A DNA stretch of 64,000 nt from Staphylococcus simulans (GCF_002902285.1 NZ_PPRU01000025.1:89701-153700), one strand, 5' to 3'; positions 40,228 to 49,008 are shown, counted from the stretch's first letter. Numbers and translations: made by a program. Notes: a model not told the origin generated them from the letters alone.

Positions 40228-40485
40228 TTGAAGAAGCTCTTACTCGGCTTAATATGGATATATCAACATTTTATTTCACCGTTGACACCTCCTACATGCC
40301 GCTTCTACCCTACATGTTCAAACTATACAAAAGAAGCTATTGAAATCCATGGCCCAATCAAAGGAACATGGCTTGGTATCAAACGCATTTCAAAATGTCA
40401 TCCGCTTCATAAAGGTGGATTTGACCCAGTGCCATTAAAGCATGACAAGCATCAACATTGTCATCATCACCATCATCATGAATAA
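40228..40485 (+). CDS. yidD: Membrane protein insertion efficiency factor YidD
   Basis: An 85-residue YidD protein. It has the amphipathic N-terminal helix, the [19 protein letters not shown] signature and the [18 protein letters not shown] core. It assists YidC/Oxa1-mediated insertion of membrane proteins. It carries an extra histidine-rich C-terminus, [14 protein letters not shown], which resembles a metal-binding tail. Start is TTG 40228 behind TTGGAGGG. Its 3' end overlaps the menC 3' end by 10 bases. Confidence 0.9.
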   Translation: MKKLLLGLIWIYQHFISPLTPPTCRFYPTCSNYTKEAIEIHGPIKGTWLGIKRISKCHPLHKGGFDPVPLKHDKHQHCHHHHHHE

Positions 40486-41486
40486 ATTTTTAATTGATCC
40501 GCATCAATTTCAGGGGGCGCAAAGTATAAGTGTCCCCTTTTTAATATGCCGTTTTCTTGTGTAAACTCCTGATCAAAATAATAGCCATAAGGCGTTACAT
40601 CCCCTGGATAGTCAGCATACTGACTTAGATAAGCAGTAAAATAGCGGCTTAATCCATATTCATACATACCGCCGATCACTACTTTAATGTTTTGTCGATG
40701 CAAGCTGTCTATCGCATCTAATATTTTATCTATGCCGCCAAGTCTGAAAGGCTTTAAAATCACTGTATCAATCGGATATTGTTCAATCAAGGTTAAAATG
40801 CTTGAGACATCTCTTGCTTTCTCATCTATTGCTACAGGTAGGATAACTTTTGGAGATAAGGTTTTCAACATTTCTAAATCCTTAAAAGGCTCCTCGATAT
40901 ACAAGATATCTTCAAGGTTTTGAACTTTTTTTAAAGTCGCTATATCTTGATTCGTTAAAGATTCATTCGCATCTAATGCGATCCATGGTTTAATTGGTAA
41001 ATTTTGTAGCTGTTCGATGTCAGCAATAACTTTTGGCGACCACTTTAATTTAATACGCTTTGGTTTTGTTTCTAATAGTTGCTGATAATTTTCAGTTGAT
41101 AAACCACTTATCGTTGCACCATACTGAACCTCGAATGAAGGAAGATGATGGAAAACTTGATATAACGCCATCGCAACAGTACTTCTCGCTGCAGGTGCGT
41201 GATTCAAGTGGTTCAACAATACTTTAGCTTCATCAAAGGTTTCTATCTCTTTATCTTTGAGGACTGTATTAAACCATTGTTTCAATGTTTCATACACACT
41301 CTCTATTGTCTCTTTATCATACCAATCTGTTTCAAAGGCATTACATTCGCCGAAATAAGTTTGTCCGTGCTCATTTTTCAATCCGATCACTAAGACTTTT
41401 CTTGTTTCTAGAGTGACTTTAGGCGTTTTAATCTGATGCTTAAATGCTGCTTCATACGTATAAAATAGAATCGATTCAAAACGCAT
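40476..41486 (-). CDS. menC: o-Succinylbenzoate synthase
   Basis: A 336-residue enolase-superfamily enzyme that dehydrates SHCHC to o-succinylbenzoate in menaquinone synthesis. The catalytic lysine pair and metal ligands fall in [25 protein letters not shown] and AIDEKARD, ending with the [10 protein letters not shown] loop. Start ATG after GAGGAATAAGC, two bases after the menE stop; menE and menC form one unit. Confidence 0.92.
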   Translation of the reverse strand: MRFESILFYTYEAAFKHQIKTPKVTLETRKVLVIGLKNEHGQTYFGECNAFETDWYDKETIESVYETLKQWFNTVLKDKEIETFDEAKVLLNHLNHAPAARSTVAMALYQVFHHLPSFEVQYGATISGLSTENYQQLLETKPKRIKLKWSPKVIADIEQLQNLPIKPWIALDANESLTNQDIATLKKVQNLEDILYIEEPFKDLEMLKTLSPKVILPVAIDEKARDVSSILTLIEQYPIDTVILKPFRLGGIDKILDAIDSLHRQNIKVVIGGMYEYGLSRYFTAYLSQYADYPGDVTPYGYYFDQEFTQENGILKRGHLYFAPPEIDADQLKIYS

Positions 41487-41488
41487 GC

Positions 41489-42877
41489 TTATTCCTCTAG
41501 CTTTCCACGTTTTAATTTACCTGTAGATGTATAAGGCAATATTGTCACTTGTTGATAGTATTTCGGCACTTTATATTTCGCTAATTCCTCTTTTAAAAAG
41601 GTATCTAATGCGTCATGATTTATATCTTTTTCACTCGTATAATATAATGCCGGCACTTGTCCCCAAGTATTATCATCTTTGGCATAACACATTGCATCTG
41701 TAATACCGTCAAAACGTTTCACAACTGTTTCGATTTCATAAGGATAAATGTTTTCTCCACCGCTGATAATCAAATCTTTTCTGCGGTCATAAACCATCAC
41801 AAAGCCATCCATATCTACACTTGCGATATCACCTGTTTTAAAGTAGCCATCTTCAAATACATCTGTCAGATTTTCAGGATATAGATAACCTTCCATAACG
41901 TTGTCACCTTTTAATAAGAGTTCTCCATGTCCTTCATGGTTTGGATTGATAATCTTAACTTGAACGTTTGGGCTCGGTTTCCCTACTGTGTTAGGATTTT
42001 GTTTAAGCATGGATGGAGAAGCGGTTAAAAATTGTGAACACGTTTCTGTCATACCAAATGAATTATAAATCGGTAAATCCGCTTTCAAGGCGTTATGAAT
42101 TAAATCATCAGATAATTTCGCACCGCCAAGCAGTATTTTTTGAAGTTGATAAGGTTGTGTTAAACCTGCGTCCATCATCCAACCTAAAGTTTGCGGCACG
42201 AGTGAAATGTGGGTAATCTGTTCACTTTGAATCGCTTTTAATACCGTTTTTGTTTCAAATTTCTGCATTAATCTGACTGTAAAACCTTCAATGATACTGC
42301 GCAGTAACACACTTAAACCTGAAATGTGATAAATCGGCAAGACAGATAACCATTTCGTATTACTATCAAAACCTAAGCTTTCTCTGCATCCATTCGCACT
42401 TGCTAAATGGTTATTAAAAGTTTGGGGTACTGCCTTTTGCGGACCTGTCGTTCCTGAAGTAAACATAATCGAAGCGATACGGTTTAAATCCAGTTCAGTC
42501 TCATAAGTTTGTGTTGAGCGACGTTGTTCAACTTCACTCCAATTTATAATGGTAAAATCATCTAATTCTAATGGTAATGTGGCAATGATTGTATCTGTGT
42601 GTACAGATTTAAGTTGCGCTTTAATTTCTTTGTATGTAAGTCGTGTATTAATCATGACTGCTTCTATACCAGCAAACCATGCACCATAAATCATTAAAGC
42701 CGCATCTATACGATTATCTATATAAAATGCAATTCTCTTTTGATTCAGTTGTTTAAATACATATGCATATTGTTTTGCTGATTGATACACGCTCGCGTAT
42801 GTAAGTTTTGTTGCTCCATCGTCTAATGCGATATTTTCAGGAACACGCTCTGCGCTTTGTTTTAACCAAAAATCCAT
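41489..42877 (-). CDS. menE: 2-Succinylbenzoate-CoA ligase
   Basis: A 462-residue adenylate-forming ligase. The AMP-binding core [16 protein letters not shown], the [10 protein letters not shown] adenine motif, the KTGDIASVD loop and the C-terminal KLKRGKL lysine are all present. It activates o-succinylbenzoate with CoA in the menaquinone pathway. Start ATG after GGGAGGAAG. The rest of the men genes are not in this window. Confidence 0.94.
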   Translation of the reverse strand: MDFWLKQSAERVPENIALDDGATKLTYASVYQSAKQYAYVFKQLNQKRIAFYIDNRIDAALMIYGAWFAGIEAVMINTRLTYKEIKAQLKSVHTDTIIATLPLELDDFTIINWSEVEQRRSTQTYETELDLNRIASIMFTSGTTGPQKAVPQTFNNHLASANGCRESLGFDSNTKWLSVLPIYHISGLSVLLRSIIEGFTVRLMQKFETKTVLKAIQSEQITHISLVPQTLGWMMDAGLTQPYQLQKILLGGAKLSDDLIHNALKADLPIYNSFGMTETCSQFLTASPSMLKQNPNTVGKPSPNVQVKIINPNHEGHGELLLKGDNVMEGYLYPENLTDVFEDGYFKTGDIASVDMDGFVMVYDRRKDLIISGGENIYPYEIETVVKRFDGITDAMCYAKDDNTWGQVPALYYTSEKDINHDALDTFLKEELAKYKVPKYYQQVTILPYTSTGKLKRGKLEE

Positions 42878-42955
42878 ACTATCTTCCTCCCATAATCTCT
42901 ACCTATCTATCATAACAAAATTCAAGTAGTTTCCCTTAATTTTCGAATTGAAAAA

Positions 42956-42980
42956 AGAGGATGCGCGTTGCACCCTCTCA
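42956..42980 (-). terminator. Terminator of the membrane coiled-coil gene upstream of menE
   Basis: A 9-bp stem AGAGGATGC/GCACCCTCT (42956-42964 with 42970-42978) with wobble pairs, followed by a six-U run on the minus strand. Confidence 0.85.
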
Positions 42981-42992
42981 TTTCTTTCATAT

Positions 42993-43685
42993 TTAATTGA
43001 ACAGTTGACTTAGTTTATCTTTAATCGTTTGTAGTTTACTATCGATATCATTTAATAAACTGTCTACTTTAGATTGATTTTCACCATTTTGTTGCGCTTG
43101 GTTTGCTTGTTTTAATTTATCAACCGCATTTTGATATTGGTCAGTGACATTTTGATCTGTCGCATTTGAAGCTTTATCTTTTAATTGGTTAACTTCATTT
43201 TGTGCAGATTCAATCGCATTCTGGCTATTTTGACCATTTTGAATGTTGTTTTTAGCACTTTCAATTTTTTCTTTAATGACTGTTTCTTTCTCACGAATGA
43301 TTTCTTTATAGTTATTTGTCACTGGTTTTTGAGTTTGTGAGCTATTAGGTTGTGTTTGTTGTGTTTGCGCATTTTGATTTGCGGTTTCTGTGCTATCTTT
43401 TGGCTGCATCATATTTCTAACTATAAATATTGCTACAACAATCAATAAGATAACTACAATCGCGGCCAAACCTTTTTTCCATTTACTATTTTTACGATTC
43501 TCATCTTCCAACATACGTTCACGTCTGTAATCACGTTCATTATAATAACGACCATCTTCATCAGAACGTCTGCGGTACTCTTCTTCACGTGTATCACGAT
43601 ATCTTGGATCGTGTCCATCTCTTGAGTCACGTGGGTCTCGATTATAGCGGTCATAATCAGGTTGATTTCTATCTGAGCGTTTCAT
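42993..43685 (-). CDS. Single-pass membrane protein with charged cytosolic domain and extracellular coiled coil
   Basis: A 230-residue protein in three parts. Residues 1-70 are extremely rich in Arg, Asp and Tyr (DRYNRDPRDSRDGHD, then RDTREEEYRRR). A single membrane segment follows (about 74-94). The outer part has a Gln/Asn/Thr-rich linker and a coiled coil from about residue 130 to 230. Start ATG 43685 follows AAGGTGATAG; an in-frame ATG at 43769 would add 28 unrelated residues. No family recognised. The architecture suggests a cell-envelope structural or scaffolding protein, by inference only. Confidence 0.75.
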   Translation of the reverse strand: MKRSDRNQPDYDRYNRDPRDSRDGHDPRYRDTREEEYRRRSDEDGRYYNERDYRRERMLEDENRKNSKWKKGLAAIVVILLIVVAIFIVRNMMQPKDSTETANQNAQTQQTQPNSSQTQKPVTNNYKEIIREKETVIKEKIESAKNNIQNGQNSQNAIESAQNEVNQLKDKASNATDQNVTDQYQNAVDKLKQANQAQQNGENQSKVDSLLNDIDSKLQTIKDKLSQLFN

Positions 43686-43864
43686 GTCTATCACCTTATT
43701 TCGAAATAATGTTAAAGTTTTTCTTATATTACTCTTACCACTATTGTACCACGCGTATTCATCATGCACCTCGTATAAAAGTCGTATCTATTTCTCTATT
43801 TCTATTGTATTCAATATAGAGTTATAAGATAATAATAGAAATTGCTTGAAATGAGGGAATTGTT

Positions 43865-44377
43865 TTGCGCCAATCATCCAATAAAATGCCACGTACTATC
43901 ATGAAATATTGCGGCTCAATTATATTATTACTACTTATCGTCTACTATTTATACAAAAATTACGGTAGTAACTTATTCAGACTAGATATTCCAACTGATT
44001 CTTCTATGTATTACATTATTCATCTTGATTGGAATAGATATGCTGAAGCTTATGTCGCAACTTTGACTACAATCATTATCCCCTTATTTCTAATCGGGAT
44101 AATCCTGTTCATACTGACTCGCCTAACTAAAGGTACAGTTAAAAATATATTAATCAAAATACTGCCATTGATATTATTCATTGCACTTTTTGTCTTAATC
44201 TTTGTGCCGATGTTATTCGTACTAAACGTGACACACTTTTCATTCTTAGCAACATTTTTATCATTCTTGGCATTATCCAAACCAGCAATGGTAAAAATCT
44301 ATCGTTTCAGCCAAAAAAGTGTTGATGAGATCAATCATCCAGAGATCAATACAACAGAAAAAGAAAATAAATCATAA
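43865..44377 (+). CDS. Hypothetical membrane protein, four predicted segments
   Basis: A 170-residue protein with hydrophobic segments near residues 13-29, 60-82 and a long hydrophobic stretch 92-135 that is probably two more segments. The C-terminal 35 residues are charged. Translation starts at TTG 43865 after GAGGGAATTG. It is followed by a terminator. No family recognised; it marks the edge between the core block and the copper region. Confidence 0.6.
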   Translation: MRQSSNKMPRTIMKYCGSIILLLLIVYYLYKNYGSNLFRLDIPTDSSMYYIIHLDWNRYAEAYVATLTTIIIPLFLIGIILFILTRLTKGTVKNILIKILPLILFIALFVLIFVPMLFVLNVTHFSFLATFLSFLALSKPAMVKIYRFSQKSVDEINHPEINTTEKENKS

Positions 44378-44381
44378 GATG

Positions 44382-44410
44382 CATCCACTTCATATCGGAG
44401 TGGATGTTTT
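44382..44410 (+). terminator. Terminator after the membrane protein gene
   Basis: An 8-bp stem CATCCACT/AGTGGATG (44382-44389 with 44399-44406) followed by T-rich sequence. Confidence 0.8.
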
Positions 44411-44567
44411 ATTTCTTTAACTATCTACTACTTAGCGTTATATGAACCTATATAGCTCATAACAAAATAAGCAAACGCTCTTTGAATGAACATAATTGCT
44501 ATTGATTGAAACGTAATTCTGAGTGGATGATTGCTTAGCGAAAAAGAAACATAATTGCATATACTCC

Positions 44568-44594
44568 ATACCCCTATACCGTATATGTTATACT
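44568..44594 (+). promoter_or_regulatory. copB promoter with a CsoR-like operator
   Basis: An extended -10 element TGTTATACT (44586-44594) is preceded by ATACCCCTATACCGTAT (44568-44584), a partial inverted repeat with the ATACCCC core seen in CsoR operators. Placed across the spacer of the promoter it would allow copper-responsive derepression. The match is incomplete, so the regulator is uncertain. Confidence 0.45.
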
Positions 44595-44636
44595 AAAGTT
44601 GTATTTACTATATCAATATATTTAGGAGGTATTATT

Positions 44637-46679
44637 TTGTCTAGTCATGAACATACACATAAAAATGGACAACATAAACACCATGAGCATACGACTGATA
44701 ACGGTCACAATCATCACATGCATCATCATGGGAATTTTAAGCGTAAATTCTTTATTTCTTTAATTTTCACGATACCGATTATTATTTTATCACCTATGAT
44801 GGGTATTCAATTACCATTTCAAGTTACTTTTTCTGGATCAGACTGGATTGTTTTAATTCTATCGACCATTTTATTCTTTTATGGTGGTATGCCCTTCTTA
44901 TCAGGCGCTAAGGATGAAATCGCTTCTAAAAAACCAGGCATGATGACATTAGTAGCACTTGGTATTTCAGTAGCTTATTTCTATAGTTTATATGCATTTT
45001 ACATGAATAACTTTAGTGATTCATCGTCGCATACAATGGATTTTTTCTGGGAGTTAGCAACTTTAATTATAATTATGTTATTAGGCCACTGGATTGAGAT
45101 GAACGCAGTAGGCAGTGCTAGTAGTGCCCTTAAAAAAATGGCCGAACTACTCCCCAATACTGCAGTTAAGGTAACTGAGGATGGTCAACGTCAAAAACTT
45201 AAAATCTCGGATATTCATAATGGTGATATAGTAGAAATCAAAGCAGGTGAAAGTATTCCAACAGACGGAGTAATTGTTGATGGTAAAACATCGATTGATG
45301 AATCATTAGTTACTGGAGAATCTAAAAAAGTTCTAAAAAACAAGAACGATAATGTTATCGGTGGTTCAATGAATGGTTCTGGTACAATTCAAGTTAAAGT
45401 AACTGCAACTGGAGAAGATGGCTATTTATCTCAAGTTATGGGGTTAGTAAGCCAAGCTCAAAATGATAAATCAGATGCTGAACTTCTTTCTGATAAAGTC
45501 GCAGGATACTTATTTTATTTTGCAGTAATTAGTGGATTAATTGCGTTTATTGTTTGGATGCTGATACAAAACGATATTGATTTTGCGCTTGAACGCTTAG
45601 TAACTGTATTGGTCATTGCTTGTCCGCACGCTTTAGGTTTAGCTATACCCTTAGTTACAGCACGTTCTACTTCTATAGGTGCACATAATGGATTAATTAT
45701 AAAAAATAGAGAATCTGTAGAAATCGCACAACACATCGATTATATTATGATGGATAAAACAGGTACATTAACTGAAGGAAATTTTTCAGTTAACCATTAT
45801 GAAAGTTTTACTGACGAATTTAGTCATAAAGAAATATTAAGTTTGTTTGCTTCATTAGAAAGCAGCTCTGAACATCCGCTCGCTGTTGGAATTGTCGAAT
45901 ATGCAAAAGAAGAAAACATTTCTTATTCATATCCTGAAGATGTTAATAATATTTCAGGTGTGGGATTAGAAGGCAGTGTTGATGGTAAAGAAATTAAAAT
46001 TGTAAATGCCTCATATTTAGATAAAAAGGATTTGAAGTATAATAAAAAACAATTTAAAGAACTTGCTCAGCAAGGTAACTCTATTAGTTATTTAATTTAT
46101 GAACAACAAGTGATTGGCATTATCGCCTTAGGAGATCAAATCAAAGAAAGTTCAAAACAAATGGTCGCAGATTTAATAGCGAAAAACATCACACCAGTTA
46201 TGCTTACAGGAGATAATCATGAAGTAGCACAAGCAGTAGCTAAAGAATTGGGAATTAAAGATGTTCATGCGCAATTAATGCCTGAAGATAAAGAAAGAAT
46301 CATAAAAAATTATCAGAAAAAAGGCAGCAAAGTAATGATGGTCGGCGATGGCATTAATGATGCGCCAAGTTTAGTCAGAGCAGACATCGGAATGGCAATC
46401 GGTGCAGGCACAGACGTAGCTGTTGAATCAGGTGATGTCATACTTGTCAAAAGTAATCCTTCTGATATTATTAACTTCCTTACCCTATCAAAAAATACAA
46501 TGCGGAAAATGGTTCAAAACTTATGGTGGGGTGCTGGATATAACATCATTGCAGTACCTCTTGCAGCTGGTGTACTAGCCTTTATGGGTATAATACTCTC
46601 ACCTGCTGTCGGAGCAATACTCATGTCTTTAAGTACAATTATCGTTGCGATTAATGCTTTCACATTAAAATTAAAATAA
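44637..46679 (+). CDS. copB: Copper-translocating P-type ATPase, CopB type
   Basis: A 680-residue P1B-ATPase. There is no N-terminal HMA domain; instead a histidine-rich tail (residues 1-34, many HEH/HHH groups) precedes the first segment. The membrane metal site is Cys329-Pro330-His331, the CPH hallmark of CopB rather than CPC of CopA. The phosphorylated aspartate is Asp373 (DKTGT), TGES is at 226-229, and GDGIND lies in the C-terminal third. It pumps copper out. Translation starts at TTG 44637 behind TAGGAGG; an upstream ATG in the same frame has no ribosome-binding site. A lipoprotein gene follows, but not one of the copL type. Confidence 0.92.
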   Translation: MSSHEHTHKNGQHKHHEHTTDNGHNHHMHHHGNFKRKFFISLIFTIPIIILSPMMGIQLPFQVTFSGSDWIVLILSTILFFYGGMPFLSGAKDEIASKKPGMMTLVALGISVAYFYSLYAFYMNNFSDSSSHTMDFFWELATLIIIMLLGHWIEMNAVGSASSALKKMAELLPNTAVKVTEDGQRQKLKISDIHNGDIVEIKAGESIPTDGVIVDGKTSIDESLVTGESKKVLKNKNDNVIGGSMNGSGTIQVKVTATGEDGYLSQVMGLVSQAQNDKSDAELLSDKVAGYLFYFAVISGLIAFIVWMLIQNDIDFALERLVTVLVIACPHALGLAIPLVTARSTSIGAHNGLIIKNRESVEIAQHIDYIMMDKTGTLTEGNFSVNHYESFTDEFSHKEILSLFASLESSSEHPLAVGIVEYAKEENISYSYPEDVNNISGVGLEGSVDGKEIKIVNASYLDKKDLKYNKKQFKELAQQGNSISYLIYEQQVIGIIALGDQIKESSKQMVADLIAKNITPVMLTGDNHEVAQAVAKELGIKDVHAQLMPEDKERIIKNYQKKGSKVMMVGDGINDAPSLVRADIGMAIGAGTDVAVESGDVILVKSNPSDIINFLTLSKNTMRKMVQNLWWGAGYNIIAVPLAAGVLAFMGIILSPAVGAILMSLSTIIVAINAFTLKLK

Positions 46680-46696
46680 ATGATTCAATGAGATAT

Positions 46697-46735
46697 AACC
46701 ACTTTCATCAACAATTTATGAAAGTGGTTATTTTT
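46697..46735 (+). terminator. Terminator of copB
   Basis: A 12-bp perfect stem AACCACTTTCAT/ATGAAAGTGGTT (46697-46708 with 46718-46729) followed by a T-run. It faces the minus-strand small RNA unit. Confidence 0.9.
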
Positions 46736-46795
46736 AGTAAATGCCTATTTATTTGTACTATTGACCAGTTACAAAGGGAAAAGGGCTCTTCACAA

Positions 46796-46832
46796 AAATA
46801 AAAAAAGCCAAATGATTATGCATCAATTGGCT
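46796..46832 (-). terminator. Terminator of the three-minigene RNA
   Basis: AGCCAA/TTGGCT (46806-46811 with 46827-46832) with inner TGAT/ATCA pairing, followed by seven U on the minus strand. It gives the repeat unit its orientation. Confidence 0.8.
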
Positions 46833-46846
46833 ACTACTTTTAAAAA

Positions 46847-46952
46847 TTCAACTTAAGTAGGCATGAACTCTCCTCTTTATAAATCTTCAACTTTAAACTG
46901 GCATGAACTCTCCTTTTTGAATCATTCAACTTAAATAGGCATGAATACTCCT
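46847..46952 (-). repeat. Three direct repeats of about 28 bp, period 39 bp
   Basis: Copies at 46847-46874, 46886-46914 and 46925-46952 share TTCAACTT, then GGCATGAA and TCCT on the plus strand. The minus-strand reading is a Shine-Dalgarno plus short frame in every copy. Identity is highest over the ribosome-binding site, start codon and stop-proximal GTTGAA, and lower in the second and third codons. Confidence 0.85.
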
Positions 46953-46983
46953 ACTTTTATTCACATGTGTTGTATTCAAATGC

Positions 46984-47013
46984 ATTATACACTAAGCGTT
47001 ATTTTCGACACAA
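46984..47013 (-). promoter_or_regulatory. Promoter of the three-minigene RNA
   Basis: On the minus strand, -35 TTGTGT (47008-47013) and -10 TATAAT (46984-46989) are separated by 18 bases. It drives transcription toward the three repeated ribosome-binding sites. The expected start point is near 46977. Confidence 0.65.
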
Positions 47014-47125
47014 GAAATTTTATAATGATAACAAATAATAGTTCACATTAAAATTGATTTAGTTGATTCCTTTTAACTTAAAAGGGTATTAAACAACTAA
47101 ATACATAGAAAAGGATGAACCAATC

Positions 47126-47728
47126 ATGAAAAAGTTAATTATACCGTTATTTAGTTCCCTATTACTATTAACTGCTTGTGGTAATAGTGATGAAAGTAAT
47201 AAAGAAACTGCGAAAAACGAAACTAAAACACATGAAAAAGAGAATAAAAATAAGGAAAAAAAACAGAAGAAGAAAAATGAACAAAATAATAATCAAGAAA
47301 AACAAGAAAATAGTGAATCTACAGAACAAGTTAATGAAGATTCTGTAAACGATCAAGCAAATATTGAAAATTCTTTCACACAACAAAATGTTAATGAACA
47401 AAACCAACAAAAAGTAGATTCAAATCAAGAGCACTATCAAAGCAACACACAAGAACCAACATATGAAGAGCAAATGCGTGCCAATGCAGAAGTAGCTAAA
47501 CAACATGGATATACCGGAATACCTAATGGTGATATGGGGGCTACTGAAGAAATGAATGAATTTTTGCAAAATCAAAATAATAATCATGAAACAGAAAGTA
47601 AACCAAGTAATTGGATTCAGGATCAAATAGACTGGAATAATGCAACTGAGTCGGAAAAAGAACAAATTAGAAAAAACGATGCTGAAAAATATGGAGTTGA
47701 ATATAATCCTGAAGATTATATTGAATAG
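47126..47728 (+). CDS. Lipoprotein with a low-complexity, highly charged linker
   Basis: A 200-residue lipoprotein. The signal peptide is MKKLIIPLFSSLLLLTAC with lipobox LTAC and Cys18 as the lipidated residue. Residues 20-110 are almost entirely Lys, Glu, Asn, Gln and Thr and are probably disordered. A short ordered C-terminal part (about 115-200) has EQMRANAEVAKQHGYTGIPNG and EKEQIRKNDAEKYGVEYNPEDYIE. It is not the copper lipoprotein CopL and no partner is known. AAAGGATG precedes the ATG, and a terminator follows. Confidence 0.75.
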   Translation: MKKLIIPLFSSLLLLTACGNSDESNKETAKNETKTHEKENKNKEKKQKKKNEQNNNQEKQENSESTEQVNEDSVNDQANIENSFTQQNVNEQNQQKVDSNQEHYQSNTQEPTYEEQMRANAEVAKQHGYTGIPNGDMGATEEMNEFLQNQNNNHETESKPSNWIQDQIDWNNATESEKEQIRKNDAEKYGVEYNPEDYIE

Positions 47729-47776
47729 CATTGTATAAATGTTATCTGTATAATCTACCTCAAATCATACAAAGAT

Positions 47777-47825
47777 AAAACCATTCAAGCTTCTTGTATT
47801 TCAAGTGCTTGAATGGTTTTTAATA
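47777..47825 (+). terminator. Terminator of the lipoprotein gene
   Basis: A 14-bp perfect stem AAAACCATTCAAGC/GCTTGAATGGTTTT (47777-47790 with 47807-47820) followed by a T-run. From 47826 to 47994 I see only A/T-rich sequence without features. Confidence 0.88.
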
Positions 47826-47994
47826 AAAAGAATTCAAAAATGTGAACTAATTACAAACTGCAATAAAAGAAAGTCATATAAAAAGATATAACCCTAATAA
47901 CATAAAAATGTTTTAGATAAAAAATTAATTAGACAATTTTAGTACGGCGCACTTTAACAAAGATTTTCTACTGTTACTTCAACATTAATATATT

Positions 47995-48235
47995 TCATTC
48001 ATAATGATATTTACAAGAAGCAACTAATATAGATTCATTAGTCACTTGATAAACTAATCTATATTCTTGTGTAATTCGTCTACTCTACCAACCAGTGAAT
48101 TGTCCTTTTAACAATTCCTTCTAACATGCCATCTCTTTCAATGCTCTTAATCAAAACAATGATTTTCTTCCCTACTTTTTTATCTTGAACTAGCCAGTTC
48201 TTATAATCTTCAGATGTAATTACTTATCGATTCAT
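47995..48235 (-). pseudogene. Decayed YoeB-family toxin gene (RelE superfamily)
   Basis: From the ATG at 48235 the frame reads MNR, stop, VITSEDYKNWLVQDKKVGKKIIVLIKS, then shifts frame and continues KELLKGQFTGW, stop (TAG where a Trp codon is expected), SRRITQEYRLVYQV...ASCKYHYE, ending at 47995. The end block (GxxSRRIxxEYRLVYxV and CKYHY) is the YoeB catalytic and C-terminal signature. Two stops and one small deletion inactivate the gene. The start overlaps the antitoxin stop (ATGA), the usual arrangement. Confidence 0.85.
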
Positions 48236-48459
48236 ACTTGTACCACTTTACCTTTTTCTAGTTATTCCATTGATTGTTTTAAATATGCTGTATTGGCAGA
48301 GTTCTGTTGTAAATAGAGAATTTCTATGTTTGTACTATGATCTGACCCAGAAACCAAAACACCGTTATTGTTATTTGGTGTAGTAGTATTAGCTTCATCA
48401 TTTTTGTTTGGTTGATTCATTGAATGTAATTCATTAAACATGGTTATCACCACTGCTAT
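48232..48459 (-). pseudogene. Decayed YefM-family antitoxin gene
   Basis: The frame carries AVVIT, a degraded centre with what looks like a 12-14 residue deletion, and the recognisable YefM end IEILYLQQNSANTAYLKQSME. Then a TAA replaces the expected GAA, followed by LEKGKVVQV and a TGA overlapping the toxin start. The initiator position is ATA where an ATG is expected (near 48459). Upstream codons remain open to ATG 48486 but have no ribosome-binding site. It is the antitoxin half of a dead yefM-yoeB module. Confidence 0.8.
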
Positions 48460-48609
48460 CAAAGAAAACTTATACTTATATTGCATATATTATAATAGTA
48501 TTTCTTTATAACTATAATATCCAAAAAAATGTCATGAGCTTTTTAAAACAGTCTGCATATGTCCATTTTAATAAATACTATTCTTAAAAAAGATTCTCAA
48601 CCAAAAAAA

Positions 48610-48640
48610 CTCTAACCCCTTGATATCCAAGAAGTTAGAG
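48610..48640 (-). terminator. Terminator of the tRNA cluster
   Basis: A 7-bp stem CTCTAAC/GTTAGAG with an inner CTTG/CAAG pairing, followed by seven U on the minus strand. It lies 70 bases after tRNA-Ser. Confidence 0.8.
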
Positions 48641-48710
48641 AAAAACAAAGCATCTATATTGAGTTAAAACGTAAGTTATAATTAATTTCAATTTAGTCTT
48701 ATGATGATAA

Positions 48711-48799
48711 CGGAGAGTGAGGGATTCGAACCCTCGAGACGCTTGTGGCGCCTACACACTTTCCAGGCGTGCTCCTTCGGCCAACTCGGACAACTCTCC
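48711..48799 (-). tRNA. tRNA-Ser (GGA)
   Basis: Class II tRNA with a long variable arm (GCGCCACAAGCGTC) and a GGA anticodon. The acceptor stem GGAGAGT/ACTCTCC is complete; the CCA end is not encoded. Last gene of the eight-tRNA cluster, bordering the decayed toxin-antitoxin region. Confidence 0.93.
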
Positions 48800-48847
48800 A
48801 TGTATACAAATTAAAAAATCAGAAACGATAATTCGTTTCTGATTGAA

Positions 48848-48919
48848 TGACTCCTACGGGACTCGAACCCGTGTTACCGCCGTGAAAGGGCGGTGTCTTA
48901 ACCGCTTGACCAAGGAGCC
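48848..48919 (-). tRNA. tRNA-Glu (TTC)
   Basis: A 72-base class I tRNA with anticodon TTC in the CCGCCCTTTCACGGCGG arm. CCA is not encoded. Confidence 0.93.
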
Positions 48920-48920
48920 G

Positions 48921-48995
48921 TGGCTCCACAGGTAGGACTCGAACCTACGACCGATCGGTTAACAGCCGATAGCTCTACCACTGAGCTACTGTGGA
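48921..48995 (-). tRNA. tRNA-Asn (GTT)
   Basis: A class I tRNA with anticodon GTT, acceptor TCCACAG/CTGTGGA and an encoded CCA end at 48921-48923. It is one base from tRNA-Glu. Confidence 0.93.
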
Positions 48996-49008
48996 ATAAT
49001 AAGTAATT

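Larger units (their letters stand above)
46796..46977 (-). ncRNA. Small RNA candidate with three tandem ribosome-binding site plus three-codon frames
   Basis: A compact minus-strand unit of about 180 bases. The promoter is TTGTGT, 18 bases, TATAAT (47008-47013 and 46984-46989). The transcript contains three repeats 39 bases apart, each with AGGAG, a five-base spacer, ATG, CCN, one more codon and TAA: ATG-CCT-ATT-TAA (46931-46942), ATG-CCA-GTT-TAA (46893-46904) and ATG-CCT-ACT-TAA (46853-46864). Each stop is followed closely by GTTGAA. An intrinsic terminator ends it. No longer reading frame shares these starts. Function unknown; see the finding. Confidence 0.6.

Noticed and set aside
46847..46952. 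CRISPR-like array from three repeats of constant 39-bp period
   Set aside because: Only three copies, repeats are imperfect and spacers are 10-12 bases of similar A/T-rich sequence. No cas genes are near. The coding-like pattern explains the repeats better.
47168..47731. Long open frames on the minus strand opposite the lipoprotein gene
   Set aside because: They arise from the A-rich codons of the plus-strand gene and have no ribosome-binding site.
48711..48733. Phage or island attachment site at the tRNA-Ser 3' end
   Set aside because: I searched by eye for a second copy of this end in the window and found none, and there is no integrase gene.
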